Source: CALFMR01 sp035550595
GTDB taxonomy: Bacteria; Acidobacteriota; Vicinamibacteria; Vicinamibacterales; SCN-69-37
Length of the DNA: 45,524 nt
Direction of reading: 5' to 3'
Assembly (NCBI GenBank): GCA_035550595.1
Contig: DASZOV010000093.1
Span: forward strand, 1-45,524
The translations under genes were made by a program, and so were the position numbers. Under the pieces are notes generated by a model that did no database searches, had not been told where the DNA came from, and saw only the letters and a program-made list of their open reading frames with translations. Shown one piece after another: positions 25,400 to 33,988 of the stretch. Position 1 is the first letter of the stretch. Every line of letters begins with the position of its first letter.

Positions 25400-26418
25400 T
25401 TCATGTACTGGTCGACGTTGTCCTTGGTGATGTCGATCCAGGCCGAGCCGAAGAAGAGATTCGGCTTGTCCTTCGACTGCACCAGCGACTCGTACCCGGG
25501 CAGGCCGAGGTTGGTGCCCGCCGTGATCTTCTGCCCCTCGAGCATCATCACCGCGATCTTGTTCATCGCGTAGCCGGCGAGGGCCGGATCCCAGAACGAG
25601 ATCATCCGCACCGATCCGCTCTTGATGTACTGGCCCGACACCGATGCGAGGCTGGTGCCGACGATGGCGACCTGTTTCTGGAGGCCACGTTCTTCGACCG
25701 CGAGGCCGGCGCCGGCCGCCGTGCCCATGGCGCTCGTCTGCACGCCCTTGAGCGTCGGGTGCGCGATGAGCAGCTCCTTCATCTTCTGGTAGGCCTTGTT
25801 CTGGTCTTCGTAGTCCTCGATCTTGTCGGCGACGTCGTGCATCTTCGGATATTTCTCGCGCTGGTACGCGACGCCGGCGTCGACCCATTCGGTGTGCGAT
25901 TTGGAATTGAGGCTGCCGACGAACGTCGCGTAGTCGCCTTCGCCGCCCATTTCCTGCGCCAGCCGTTCCATCAGATGGCGTCCATAAGCGGCGTTGTCGA
26001 ACGGCTCGATGATCAGGTCGGCATTCTGCGCCGAAGATGCCTCGTGCGCGATGACGAGGATGCCCTGCTCGCGCGCTTTCTTGAGCACGGGCTCGACGGC
26101 CTCGACCGAAAACGGAACGACGCAGATCGCGTCGACCTTCTGCGCGATCAGGTTCTCGATGATCTGTACCTGCTGCGCGCCATCGGCCTGCGCCGGGCTC
26201 TGCATGAACGCTTCCTGCCCGGTGTCGGCGGCGAACTTCTGCACGCCCTTCTTCATGTCCTCGAACCAGGCGATGCCTTCGACCTTGCCGACGGTCGCGA
26301 TGGTGTAGCGATGTGCCGGCGTCGGGACCGAACCGGACGACTCGCTCTTCCGGCTGCAGGCCGTCAGGGTGCAGACAGCCGCGAGAGCCGCGGCGATGAG
26401 CATTCGTGGAACACGCAC
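25396..26418 (-). CDS. Sugar ABC transporter substrate-binding lipoprotein (RhaS/LsrB-like)
   Basis: A 340-residue periplasmic-binding protein type I (ribose/AI-2/rhamnose-binding group). The lipobox is 'CTLTACS' after a hydrophobic signal sequence, so it is membrane-anchored. 'YTIATVGKVEGIAWFEDMKK', 'IIENLIAQKVDAICVVPFSV' and 'LVIAHEASSAQNADLIIEPF' match the LsrB/RhaS-type pattern, and 'AMGTAAGAGLAVEERGL' lies at the hinge. The GTG at 26418 is preceded by GGAGGGG. It is the first gene of the operon: binding protein, ATPase, permease 2, permease 1, DhaK, DhaL. Confidence 0.92.
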   Translation of the reverse strand: MRVPRMLIAAALAAVCTLTACSRKSESSGSVPTPAHRYTIATVGKVEGIAWFEDMKKGVQKFAADTGQEAFMQSPAQADGAQQVQIIENLIAQKVDAICVVPFSVEAVEPVLKKAREQGILVIAHEASSAQNADLIIEPFDNAAYGRHLMERLAQEMGGEGDYATFVGSLNSKSHTEWVDAGVAYQREKYPKMHDVADKIEDYEDQNKAYQKMKELLIAHPTLKGVQTSAMGTAAGAGLAVEERGLQKQVAIVGTSLASVSGQYIKSGSVRMISFWDPALAGYAMNKIAVMMLEGQKITAGTNLGLPGYESLVQSKDKPNLFFGSAWIDITKDNVDQYMK

Positions 26419-26440
26419 GCCCCCTCCAATCGCAGGGATC

Positions 26441-29400
26441 CTATACCGTCTCCCCTCCTTCGCCAGAGCGCTCGGCGCTCGCCGGCACCAGAGGACAGAT
26501 ACCTCCCTGGTGCATGCGGCGATGCGTCAGGTAGTACGTAATGGGGACGGTCATGCGCGAGAGCAGCAGCGATGCGACCTCGCCCGCCATCAGTGAGATG
26601 GCGAGGCCCTGGAAGATCGGATCGAACAAGATCACTCCGGCGCCGACGATGACGGCGGCCGCTGTGAGCGCCATGGGTCTGAAACGCACGGCGCCGGCGT
26701 CGACGACGGCCTCCGCCAGCGGCATGCCCTCGCGCACTCGCAACTCGATGAAATCGACGAGAATGATGGAATTGCGCACGACAATGCCCGCGCCGGCGAT
26801 GAAGCCGATCATCGATGTCGCCGTGAAGAAGGCGCCGAGCGCGGCATGCGCCGGCAGAATGCCCACCAGCGAGAACGGGATCGCCAGCATGATCGTCAGC
26901 GGCGTCGTGAACGACTGGAACCAGCCGACGACGAGGATGTAGATGAGAACCAGCACGGCGGCGAACGCGAGGCCGAGATCGCGAAAGACCTCGTAGGTGA
27001 TGTGCCACTCGCCATCCCACTTCATGGCGTACCGCGTGCTGTCATCGGGCTGGGTGGCGTTGAAGATCTCGAACGCATAGCCCTCGGGTAGCGCGATCTG
27101 CGACAACGCACGATTCATCGCGAGAATGGCGTAGACCGGACTCTCGACGGCGCCCGCCACGTCGCCTGTCACATAGGTCACCGGCCGCAAGTTCTTGTGA
27201 TAGATGCTGCGCTCCTCCGCCCCACGGACGACGCGCGTGAGCTCGCCAACGGCCACGGCCGTCCCACGTCCCGAGATCAGCCGCAGGCCTTCGACTGCGT
27301 CGAGCGAGCCGCGCTGGTCGCGTGGAAGGCGCAGCACGATCGGCACGTCCTCACGTGCACGCGCGTCGTGGAGCAGGCCCGCCGACGCGCCGCGGCCGGC
27401 GAGCGAGACGAGCGACGCCACGTCGGCGACCGATACCCCCGCCAGCGCCGCCTTCTCATCGTCCACCTCGAGCCGCAGCCGTCCGTGTGGCGCTTCGACG
27501 TACCAGTCGACGTCCACCACACCGGATGTCCGCTCGAAGATCGCACGCACCTGCTGCGCCAATGCGAGCCGACGCTCAGGGTCGGGGCCATAGACTTCCG
27601 CCACGAGGGTCTGCAGCACTGGCGGACCAGGCGGAAGCTCCACCAATTGGATGCGCGCGCCGAGCCGAGAGGCGACAGGCGCCAATCGTTCGCGCAGACG
27701 CACGGCAATCGCGTGACTCTGTTCGCTGCGCTCGTCCGGCGGGCGCAGCATGACCTGCAGGTCGGCGACGTTCGGATCCTGCCTCAGGAAGTAATGGCGG
27801 ACGAGCCCGTTGAACGTGTACGGCGACGCGGTACCGACGTAACTCTGTACGCTCGTCACGGCAGGATCGTGCAGCGCGTCATCGGCGAGCGCGGCCGCCA
27901 CGCCGGCCGTCGCTTCGAGCGGCATGTCCTCGGGCATCCTCACGAGGACCTGCAGCTCGCTCTTGTTGTCGAACGGCAGCATCTTCACCGACACGAGGCC
28001 GGCAGGCACCAGCGCGACGGCGGCGACGAGCAGGAGCCCGACGAGCACCAGAAACGCCAGACGTCGAGCCGGGTTCGCGATGAGCGACCCCATCACACGT
28101 CGATAGAGCCGCGTGAGACGGTCTTCGCGCGCACGTGCGGCGTCGTGCGGCCGTGCGAGAAGGCGTACCGCGGCCCACGGTGTGACCACGAACGCGACGA
28201 GGAGCGAGAACACCATCGCGGCCGACGCCCCGATGGGAATCGGCCGCATGTACGGCCCCATCAGGCCGCCGACGAAGGCCATGGGCAGGATGGCCGCCAC
28301 CACCGTGAGCGTGGCGAGCATGGTCGGGTTGCCGACCTCGTCGACCGCCGATACCGCAACCGACGCCAGCGACTGGTCCGGCTTCCTGGCACGGGCGTGC
28401 CGCACGATGTTCTCGACGACCACGATGGCGTCGTCCACGAGGATGCCGATCGAGAAGATCAGCGCGAAGAGCGTGATGCGGTTGAGCGTGTAGCCGTAGA
28501 GCGAAAAGACGAACAACGTCAGCGCGAGCGTGACGGGGACGGCGGCCAGGACCACGAGCGATTCACGCCGTCCGAGCGCCAGCCAGATCAGCACGGAGAC
28601 GGAAATGACGGCGAACAGCATGTGCCACAGCAGCTCGTTGGACTTGTGCGCGGCCGTTTCACCGTAGTCACGCGTGACCGACACCTGGAGGTCGCGCGGG
28701 AGTAGACGACCGCGCAGGTGTTCCACGCGCTGTTCGACGGCGCGCGTCAGCGTGATGGCGTTGGCCCCCTTGCGCTTGGCGATTGACAGCGTGACGGCTG
28801 GGAACGCCTCGCCCGGCCGCGGGTGCTGCGTCACGTAACTGACCGGTTCGCCGCCGCCATCGGCGATCGTGGCGATGTCCAACAGCCGCAGCGGCGCGCC
28901 CTCACGCGGCACGATCACGAGATTCCGCACGTCGTCCGCGGACTCGAACCATCGTCCCCCATCGACCAGCCACGCACGATTCGCGGAGACGATCTGTCCC
29001 GCGGGCGCGCGCACGTTCGCGGCCTCGAGCGCGTGCTGGATCATCAGCGGGTCGACGCCACGCGAGGCGAGGCGCGCCGGATCGATGTCGACGGTGATTT
29101 GACGTGGCCGGCCGCCGACTACGGTCGTCTCGGAGACGTCCGGCAGCTCCTTCACCACCTCCTGCAACTGGCCGCCGAACGCGCGCAACTGCACATCGTC
29201 GTACGGCGCGCCCCACAGCGTGAGCGCCATGACCGGGACATCGTCGATTGATCGCGCATGGACGGATGGTGGCGAGGTGCCGGGCGGCAGTTCGCCGGCG
29301 TGCGCCGCGAGCTTCTGGTTCAACCGAACCAGCGCCTGCACTTCGGGCTCGCCGACGAGGAACCGGACGATGACCATCGCGCGGCCGGCCTGCGACGTCG

Positions 29401-29665
29401 AGTAGAGGTACTCGACGCCGGGCACTTCCCAGAGCCACTGCTCGATGGGACGGGCCACGTGCTGCTCGACCTCGGCCGGCGACGCGCCCGGGAAGTCGAC
29501 GACGACATCGACCATCGGCACGATGATCTGCGGCTCTTCCTCGCGTGGCAGCGCCACGAGGGCATATGCGCCGAGTCCGAGCGACGCGACGAGGGCGAGT
29601 GGCGTCAGCTTCGAGTGGATGAACGCCGCCGCGATGCGGCCAGCGAGACGCGGCGCCGGCGTCAT
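26441..29665 (-). CDS. AcrB/HAE-type RND efflux transporter
   Basis: A 1074-residue inner-membrane proton-driven pump. After a short N-terminal tail it has the first helix (LTPLALVASLGLGAYALVAL) and the family motif 'LPREEEPQIIVPMVDVVVDF'. TM4 carries the paired proton-relay acids in 'GILVDDAIVVVENIVRH', characteristic of drug/multi-substrate pumps, not the single Asp of CusA. The second half contains 'TSMIGFIAGAGIVVRNSIIL', the mirror of TM10-11. It resembles solvent/organic-compound or MdtC-like pumps; the substrate is unknown. The start overlaps the adaptor stop by 4 nt. Confidence 0.92.
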   Translation of the reverse strand: MTPAPRLAGRIAAAFIHSKLTPLALVASLGLGAYALVALPREEEPQIIVPMVDVVVDFPGASPAEVEQHVARPIEQWLWEVPGVEYLYSTSQAGRAMVIVRFLVGEPEVQALVRLNQKLAAHAGELPPGTSPPSVHARSIDDVPVMALTLWGAPYDDVQLRAFGGQLQEVVKELPDVSETTVVGGRPRQITVDIDPARLASRGVDPLMIQHALEAANVRAPAGQIVSANRAWLVDGGRWFESADDVRNLVIVPREGAPLRLLDIATIADGGGEPVSYVTQHPRPGEAFPAVTLSIAKRKGANAITLTRAVEQRVEHLRGRLLPRDLQVSVTRDYGETAAHKSNELLWHMLFAVISVSVLIWLALGRRESLVVLAAVPVTLALTLFVFSLYGYTLNRITLFALIFSIGILVDDAIVVVENIVRHARARKPDQSLASVAVSAVDEVGNPTMLATLTVVAAILPMAFVGGLMGPYMRPIPIGASAAMVFSLLVAFVVTPWAAVRLLARPHDAARAREDRLTRLYRRVMGSLIANPARRLAFLVLVGLLLVAAVALVPAGLVSVKMLPFDNKSELQVLVRMPEDMPLEATAGVAAALADDALHDPAVTSVQSYVGTASPYTFNGLVRHYFLRQDPNVADLQVMLRPPDERSEQSHAIAVRLRERLAPVASRLGARIQLVELPPGPPVLQTLVAEVYGPDPERRLALAQQVRAIFERTSGVVDVDWYVEAPHGRLRLEVDDEKAALAGVSVADVASLVSLAGRGASAGLLHDARAREDVPIVLRLPRDQRGSLDAVEGLRLISGRGTAVAVGELTRVVRGAEERSIYHKNLRPVTYVTGDVAGAVESPVYAILAMNRALSQIALPEGYAFEIFNATQPDDSTRYAMKWDGEWHITYEVFRDLGLAFAAVLVLIYILVVGWFQSFTTPLTIMLAIPFSLVGILPAHAALGAFFTATSMIGFIAGAGIVVRNSIILVDFIELRVREGMPLAEAVVDAGAVRFRPMALTAAAVIVGAGVILFDPIFQGLAISLMAGEVASLLLSRMTVPITYYLTHRRMHQGGICPLVPASAERSGEGGETV

Positions 29666-30828
29666 CGCGTCCCTTCGGTGATGCGGGCGCCATCGACCAG
29701 CGAGACGGGAGGCTCCGACACGATGCGTGCGTCCTCAGCAAGGCCGGCGAGCACCTCGAGGCGATCGTCGACCTGCGTACCGGTCGAGATCGGCTGCAGG
29801 CGAACACGGTGCTCATCGTCGACGACGTAGACGAACGTCAACTGACCGCGACGAATCGCTGCCGATGCCGGAATGAGCAGGCCCCTACGCGCCGGTCCCT
29901 CGAAACGCGCGCGGCCGAAGGAGCCCGATGGCGGGTGTACGCCAGCCGGCAGATCGAGCTTGATGAGGAAGCTGTGCGACGCTGGATCGACGCGCGCGAT
30001 CTCGGCAATGACGGCATCGACCCACGTCGCGTCGTCTCCGTCACCCAACCTCACCTTCGCCGGTCGAGACCGGGACACGAATGCCGCACGAGCCTCGTCG
30101 AGCGTCACATCGAGGCGTGCGGCACGCGGGTCTTCCATGGTGAGCAACGGCGCGCCCGGCACCGCCATGTCACCGGGATCGACCGCGCGCTCGGTGACGA
30201 TCCCGTCGAATGGCGCGATGAGCGTCGAGTAGGACAACGCCGCTGACGCCGCCTCGGCGGTGGCGGCGGCCGCGGCGCGCGCCGCCGTCGCCGCGGCGAG
30301 TCCGGACCGTGCCGACGCGAGCTGCGCTCGTGCCTCGTCGCGCGCCGCCCGGGCCTGATCGAGCTCGTGCGCCGTGGCCGATCGCTTCTCGAACAGCGTC
30401 CGCACGCGATCGTGCGTCGCCTGCGCGAACGTCAATGCGGCGTCGGCCGAGCGCACGGTGGCTTCGGCCGCGCGGACCTCGTCGTCGCTGCCACTGGAAG
30501 CCGCCTGGGCCCGGGCCTGCGTGGCTGTCATCTCGCGAGCCTCCAGCGTGACGAGCGGCGCACCGCGTCGCACGTGATCGCCGGCGTGCACGTGTACCGT
30601 CATGACGGGGGCCAGCACGCGGCTGGCAATCGCGGCGGCCATGCGGGCGCGCACGATGCCGCCCGCCTCGAACGTCGATGGCCATGTGCGGGCGTGCACA
30701 CGAGCCGTGGCGATCGATGTGAACGTGTCGGCGACCGGGGTCTTCGACGCCCGGCCTCCACAGCCGGCGGCGAGCGCGGAGAGCACGAACAGAGCAGGCA
30801 ACACCAGCTTCACCGTGAACCTCGCCAT
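29662..30828 (-). CDS. RND efflux periplasmic adaptor lipoprotein
   Basis: A 388-residue membrane-fusion protein. Lipobox 'LSALAAGC' anchors it to the inner membrane. The barrel-sandwich half-motifs are 'RVLAPVMTVHVHAGDHVRRG' and 'LSYSTLIAPFDGIVTERAVD', separated by a long Ala-rich alpha-hairpin (about residues 105-195). 'GRARFEGPARRGLLIPASAA' near the C-terminus is the membrane-proximal domain. It lies between the TolC-like gene (1 nt upstream) and the RND pump (4 nt overlap), so all three subunits come from one transcript. Confidence 0.9.
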   Translation of the reverse strand: MARFTVKLVLPALFVLSALAAGCGGRASKTPVADTFTSIATARVHARTWPSTFEAGGIVRARMAAAIASRVLAPVMTVHVHAGDHVRRGAPLVTLEAREMTATQARAQAASSGSDDEVRAAEATVRSADAALTFAQATHDRVRTLFEKRSATAHELDQARAARDEARAQLASARSGLAAATAARAAAAATAEAASAALSYSTLIAPFDGIVTERAVDPGDMAVPGAPLLTMEDPRAARLDVTLDEARAAFVSRSRPAKVRLGDGDDATWVDAVIAEIARVDPASHSFLIKLDLPAGVHPPSGSFGRARFEGPARRGLLIPASAAIRRGQLTFVYVVDDEHRVRLQPISTGTQVDDRLEVLAGLAEDARIVSEPPVSLVDGARITEGTR

Positions 30829-30829
30829 G

Positions 30830-32164
30830 TCAGGGTTGGCGTCCGAGCGCGCGCGTCAGCTTCGCGTTGCTGACCATCGCGGCCACGACGGCGGCCGTCC
30901 GCTCGGCCTCGGCATCGAGGACCGCGCCCTGGGCGCGAAGCAGATCGGTGACGCCGGCCATGCCGGCCTCGAATCGATCGCGGACGATGCGCGCGCTCTC
31001 GTGGGCCTGCGCGACTGCAGCGCGGCCCGCGTCCACGCGTGCCAGGGCGGCTCGACGCTCGGTGAGGGCGCTGACGACCTCGACGTCCACGGCGGCGCGC
31101 GCGTCGTCCGCTTCAGCCGCTGCTTTGTCCGACGCACGCGCGGCCGCCCTCAGACGTGCGCGTTCCGAGCCGCCGAGCGATACGTTCCAGCTCACTTCGG
31201 CGCCCATGAGCCACGACGAGGCGCGATCGTTGAAGCGCGTCCCGCTCACTTCGACGGCCGCCTGTGTGCTCACGCGCGGCAGCAGCGACGCGCGCGCGAG
31301 GCGTCGCTCGGTTCGCGCGAGGTGATCGGTCAGCGACGCGAGGCGTAGCTCAGGCCGCGCGGCTTCTGCCTCGGCCAGCAGCGCGCCGAGATCGACGTCG
31401 CCTGGTACGGGGTCTGGTCCCAGCCACTCGGCCACCAAGTAGGTCCGAGTCACTGGCGAGCCCATCAGCCGATTCAAGCTCGCGCGCGCAATGACCTCGT
31501 CCGCATCGGCCTGTATCGCTTGCTGGGCGAGGGCCGCGACGTGCGCGTCGAGCGCCAGCACGTCGGCATCGGTCGCCATGCCGGCGTCACGACGGGCCGC
31601 CGCGCGGGCGCGATCGGCGCGTCCAGCCTCCAAGGCCGAATCGATCGCGTGATGGGTCGCGTGGGCGACCACGATGCGGCCGTAGGTTTCGGCGGTCGTG
31701 GCCGCGAGGGTCGCCCGGCTCTCGTCGAGCGTCAGGCGCGCAGCGTCACGCATCAGCCGCGCACGCTCGACGTCGGCATGCAGCCGGCCGTCGAACAGCG
31801 GCTGTTGGAACACGACCGACGTCCGGTGGAAGCCGATGGCATCGGGACGCTCGAGCGCGTCGATCGTGAAGCTCGCGGCGGTGAACTGTCGTGCAGCGAG
31901 CAGCGAGCTGAAGACGAACACGGGCTGATCGCCACGCTGCCAGGTCTCCGCGACCGAGATGCGGGGAAACCATCCGGCACGCGCCTCGGACATGCGGGCG
32001 TCGCGCTCGGCGACTTCGGCTTGCGCGGCACGAAGGCCGGCATGGTGCGTGAGCGCCTGCTGGGTGGCCTCAGACAGCGTCAGCACTTCCTGGGCCTGGG
32101 CGGGAGCGGCGAGGAGGATCGCGAGCACGCCGATCGAAGGCGGCCACCAGAGCGGCTTCAGCAT
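30830..32164 (-). CDS. TolC-family outer-membrane efflux protein (second pump)
   Basis: A 444-residue outer-membrane factor with a signal peptide (SIGVLAILLAAPAQAQ). The first OEP repeat opens 'VLTLSEATQQALTHHAGLRA' and the second 'LLAEAEAARPELRLASLTDH', each followed by long coiled-coil helices. It is the first gene of the tripartite operon. The codon ATG 32164 has no good Shine-Dalgarno in front, but the signal peptide fits this start. Its upstream region contains a large perfect dyad that may be an operator. Confidence 0.88.
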   Translation of the reverse strand: MLKPLWWPPSIGVLAILLAAPAQAQEVLTLSEATQQALTHHAGLRAAQAEVAERDARMSEARAGWFPRISVAETWQRGDQPVFVFSSLLAARQFTAASFTIDALERPDAIGFHRTSVVFQQPLFDGRLHADVERARLMRDAARLTLDESRATLAATTAETYGRIVVAHATHHAIDSALEAGRADRARAAARRDAGMATDADVLALDAHVAALAQQAIQADADEVIARASLNRLMGSPVTRTYLVAEWLGPDPVPGDVDLGALLAEAEAARPELRLASLTDHLARTERRLARASLLPRVSTQAAVEVSGTRFNDRASSWLMGAEVSWNVSLGGSERARLRAAARASDKAAAEADDARAAVDVEVVSALTERRAALARVDAGRAAVAQAHESARIVRDRFEAGMAGVTDLLRAQGAVLDAEAERTAAVVAAMVSNAKLTRALGRQP

Positions 32165-32193
32165 GGCGGAGGAGAGATGCAGAGTCCGCGCGA

Positions 32194-32230
32194 AGGTGAC
32201 AACGGCGGTGGCGTCACCGCCATGTCACCT
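32194..32230. promoter_or_regulatory. Nested perfect dyad between divergent efflux operon and osmC-like gene
   Basis: Outer arms AGGTGACA (32194-32201) and TGTCACCT (32223-32230) are exact reverse complements. Inside them GGCGGTG (32204-32210) and CACCGCC (32215-32221) are also exact, around a GCGT centre. The 37-bp element lies 30 nt from the TolC-like start and 40 nt from the OsmC-like start. It has the size and position of an operator for a dimeric repressor such as a TetR-type protein, or it may act as an RNA hairpin. No such regulator gene is adjacent. Confidence 0.55.
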
Positions 32231-32269
32231 CTCGCCTTGGTCGTGCATCTCTGATCCGGAGGTGACGCC

Positions 32270-32731
32270 ATGCTGTCCTTACCCCACCGTTATGCGGTGA
32301 CGGCCGTCCCGACCGCTGATGGCGAGGTCCGCCTGGCGACGAACGGGGTGCCGCCGCTGCCGACGGCCGCGCCCGCTGAATTCGATGGCCCAGGCGATCG
32401 CTGGTCGCCCGAGACCATGCTCGTGGGCGCCGTTGCCGACTGTTTCGCGATCACCTTTCGAGGCGTGGCTCGGGCCTCGCAGGTGGCATGGACCGAGATG
32501 ACGTGCGAAGCCACCGGAACGCTCGACCGCGTCGGCGGTGTGACGCGCTTCACGCGGATCGATCTCGACGTGCACGTGGTCGTTCCGGACGGCGCGGATG
32601 AGCTGCCGGCGCTGCGCGTGCTGGACAAGGTCAAGCGGACCTGTCTGATCACGAATTCCCTGAACGCGGACGTGTGCCTGCACGCCGCGATCGAGGCTCG
32701 TACAATCGATGCCGATGGCTGCCCCATCTGA
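32270..32731 (+). CDS. OsmC-family peroxiredoxin-like protein
   Basis: A 153-residue OsmC/Ohr-superfamily protein that would reduce organic hydroperoxides with a cysteine pair. The conserved first Cys is in 'ETMLVGAVADCFAITFRGVA' and the second in 'KVKRTCLITNSL'. The N-terminus 'HRYAVTAVPTADGEVRLATN' matches the OsmC beta-sheet start. ATG 32270 follows GGAGGTGA with good spacing. It is divergent from the second efflux operon, and its 3' end overlaps the ECF sigma start by 23 nt, suggesting joint expression. Confidence 0.88.
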   Translation: MLSLPHRYAVTAVPTADGEVRLATNGVPPLPTAAPAEFDGPGDRWSPETMLVGAVADCFAITFRGVARASQVAWTEMTCEATGTLDRVGGVTRFTRIDLDVHVVVPDGADELPALRVLDKVKRTCLITNSLNADVCLHAAIEARTIDADGCPI

Positions 32732-33332
32732 AGCGGTCACGACCGCCAGCGAGCCGCGGGAACGCGACCGCACGGAATACGCAGCGCTCGTCCGTGACGC
32801 CGCGACGGGTAACCGCGTGGCCATGGAGCGGCTGCTGATGCGTGCCCAGGAGATCGCCTATCGTTTCAGCTTCCTCGTGTGCGGCCATCCTGAAGATGCC
32901 GAAGACGTCATGCAGGAGGCGCTGCTCAAGACGTTTCAGTACGTGCGGCGCATCGACGAGCCCTCGGCATTCCGTACATGGCTGTATGCCACCGTCCGCA
33001 ATGCCTGCCTGATGAAGCGCAGGCGGCGCGCCGGAGAACCTGCGGGATTCGTTCCCCTCGACGGACACGGCAGCGACGAAGGCGCGTCGATCGAGGTCAC
33101 GGACCGCCGCATTCCGATCGACGAACAGATGGTGCAGGCCGCGGTGGATGCGCGCCTGCGCGCCGCGCTCGAACGGCTGCCGCCCGCGTATCGGATGATC
33201 GTCGTGCTGCGCGAGATGGAGGGCCTGTCGACGCGCGAGGTGGCGACGATCACGGGCTATTCCGACGCCAACGTGAAGCAGCGGCTCCATCGGGCGCGCC
33301 TGATGTTGCGCCAGTACCTGGAGGACGCATGA
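32709..33332 (+). CDS. ECF (sigma-70 family) RNA polymerase sigma factor
   Basis: A 207-residue extracytoplasmic-function sigma factor. Region 2 is 'FSFLVCGHPEDAEDVMQEAL' followed by 'TFQYVRRIDEPSAFRTWLYA' (-10 recognition helix). Region 4 is 'LPPAYRMIVVLREMEGLSTR' with the helix-turn-helix 'VATITGYSDANVKQRLHRAR' (-35 recognition). ATG 32709 or ATG 32715 could be the start; both lie inside the end of the osmC-like gene. The anti-sigma gene overlaps its stop by ATGA, the standard arrangement for a regulated sigma/anti-sigma pair. Confidence 0.93.
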   Translation: MPMAAPSEAVTTASEPRERDRTEYAALVRDAATGNRVAMERLLMRAQEIAYRFSFLVCGHPEDAEDVMQEALLKTFQYVRRIDEPSAFRTWLYATVRNACLMKRRRRAGEPAGFVPLDGHGSDEGASIEVTDRRIPIDEQMVQAAVDARLRAALERLPPAYRMIVVLREMEGLSTREVATITGYSDANVKQRLHRARLMLRQYLEDA

Positions 33333-33595
33333 CCACGCAATCCCTTCCGCCGTGCCGGGAGACACTTCAGAACATCTCCGCGTACCTCGACGGTGAGCTC
33401 GACGCGACCGCGTGTGAGGCCATCGAACAGCACAGCCTCGGATGCCCGAGCTGCGCGGCGTTGCTCGATGGATTGCGAACGACCGTGGGATTGTGCCGGC
33501 AGGCTGCGCACGTCGAGTTGCCCGAGTCCGTGCGCCAACGAGCTCGAGACGCCGTCCGGCGGTTGCTCGACCAGACGCCGTCGGCGGCGAGTTGA
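33329..33595 (+). CDS. Zinc-finger anti-sigma factor (ZAS domain)
   Basis: An 88-residue soluble anti-sigma factor. The signature is His-x3-Cys-x2-Cys in 'EQHSLGCPSC', preceded by 'NISAYLDGELDATACEAI', as in RsrA/ChrR-type ZAS domains that bind and inhibit the cognate ECF sigma. There is no transmembrane helix, so it acts in the cytoplasm. GAGG sits 5 nt before ATG 33329, which overlaps the sigma stop. Neighbouring OsmC suggests, but does not prove, an oxidative or thiol-stress signal. Confidence 0.88.
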   Translation: MTTQSLPPCRETLQNISAYLDGELDATACEAIEQHSLGCPSCAALLDGLRTTVGLCRQAAHVELPESVRQRARDAVRRLLDQTPSAAS

Positions 33596-33988
33596 CGCTG
33601 CGCCCCCCTCTCGGATTCGCGGCCTCTTACCAGCAATACCGGCCGCGTGCTGCAACAGACGACCGGTGCCAACCACGGGCCACGCGTTAGGCGATCCGAA
33701 AGGGCGAAAAATGGCCCTCTAGGTACAAAACAGGTACAGCGGCCGGAAATCTGACAGGCGCCGTGCGTTTTTCTTAGAGATTTGGCGGAAATCGATGGCG
33801 GAGAGGGTGGGATTCGTTCCGCCGAATCTTGCCACTCTCAACGATTTAGGCGCGATCCGAACCGCCAGAAACCGCCAAATCCTCTCGAAATCCGAGTATG
33901 AAGTACAAAACAGGTACAGCGCAAGCGAAAGGAAGCGCGCGAAGTTTCAAGGTGCAGGTCCAAGCCTCGTGCCGGTCGAAGCGCGATT
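33596..33988. other. Gene-free left boundary of the genomic island
   Basis: No supported gene. It contains the left long direct repeat (33701-33816) with the tRNA-Ser 3'-end copy, then a noticeably AT-richer stretch with a second copy of GTACAAAACAGGTACAGCG at 33903-33921 (first copy 33723). The open frame through here starting 'MAERVGF' is a translation of tRNA sequence. Confidence 0.7.
33701..33816. repeat. Left ~115-bp direct repeat containing att core (attL-like)
   Basis: Pairs with 40784-40898 at roughly 90% identity by eye. The last 23 bp (33794-33816, GATGGCGGAGAGGGTGGGAT + TCG) are identical in both copies and equal the 3' acceptor/T-arm part of the tRNA-Ser gene; after this point the sequences diverge. 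This copy is only a tRNA fragment. Confidence 0.85.

Noticed and set aside
33794..33816. Second tRNA-Ser gene at the left island boundary
   Set aside because: Only 23 bp of the 3' end are present; no anticodon or D arm follows.
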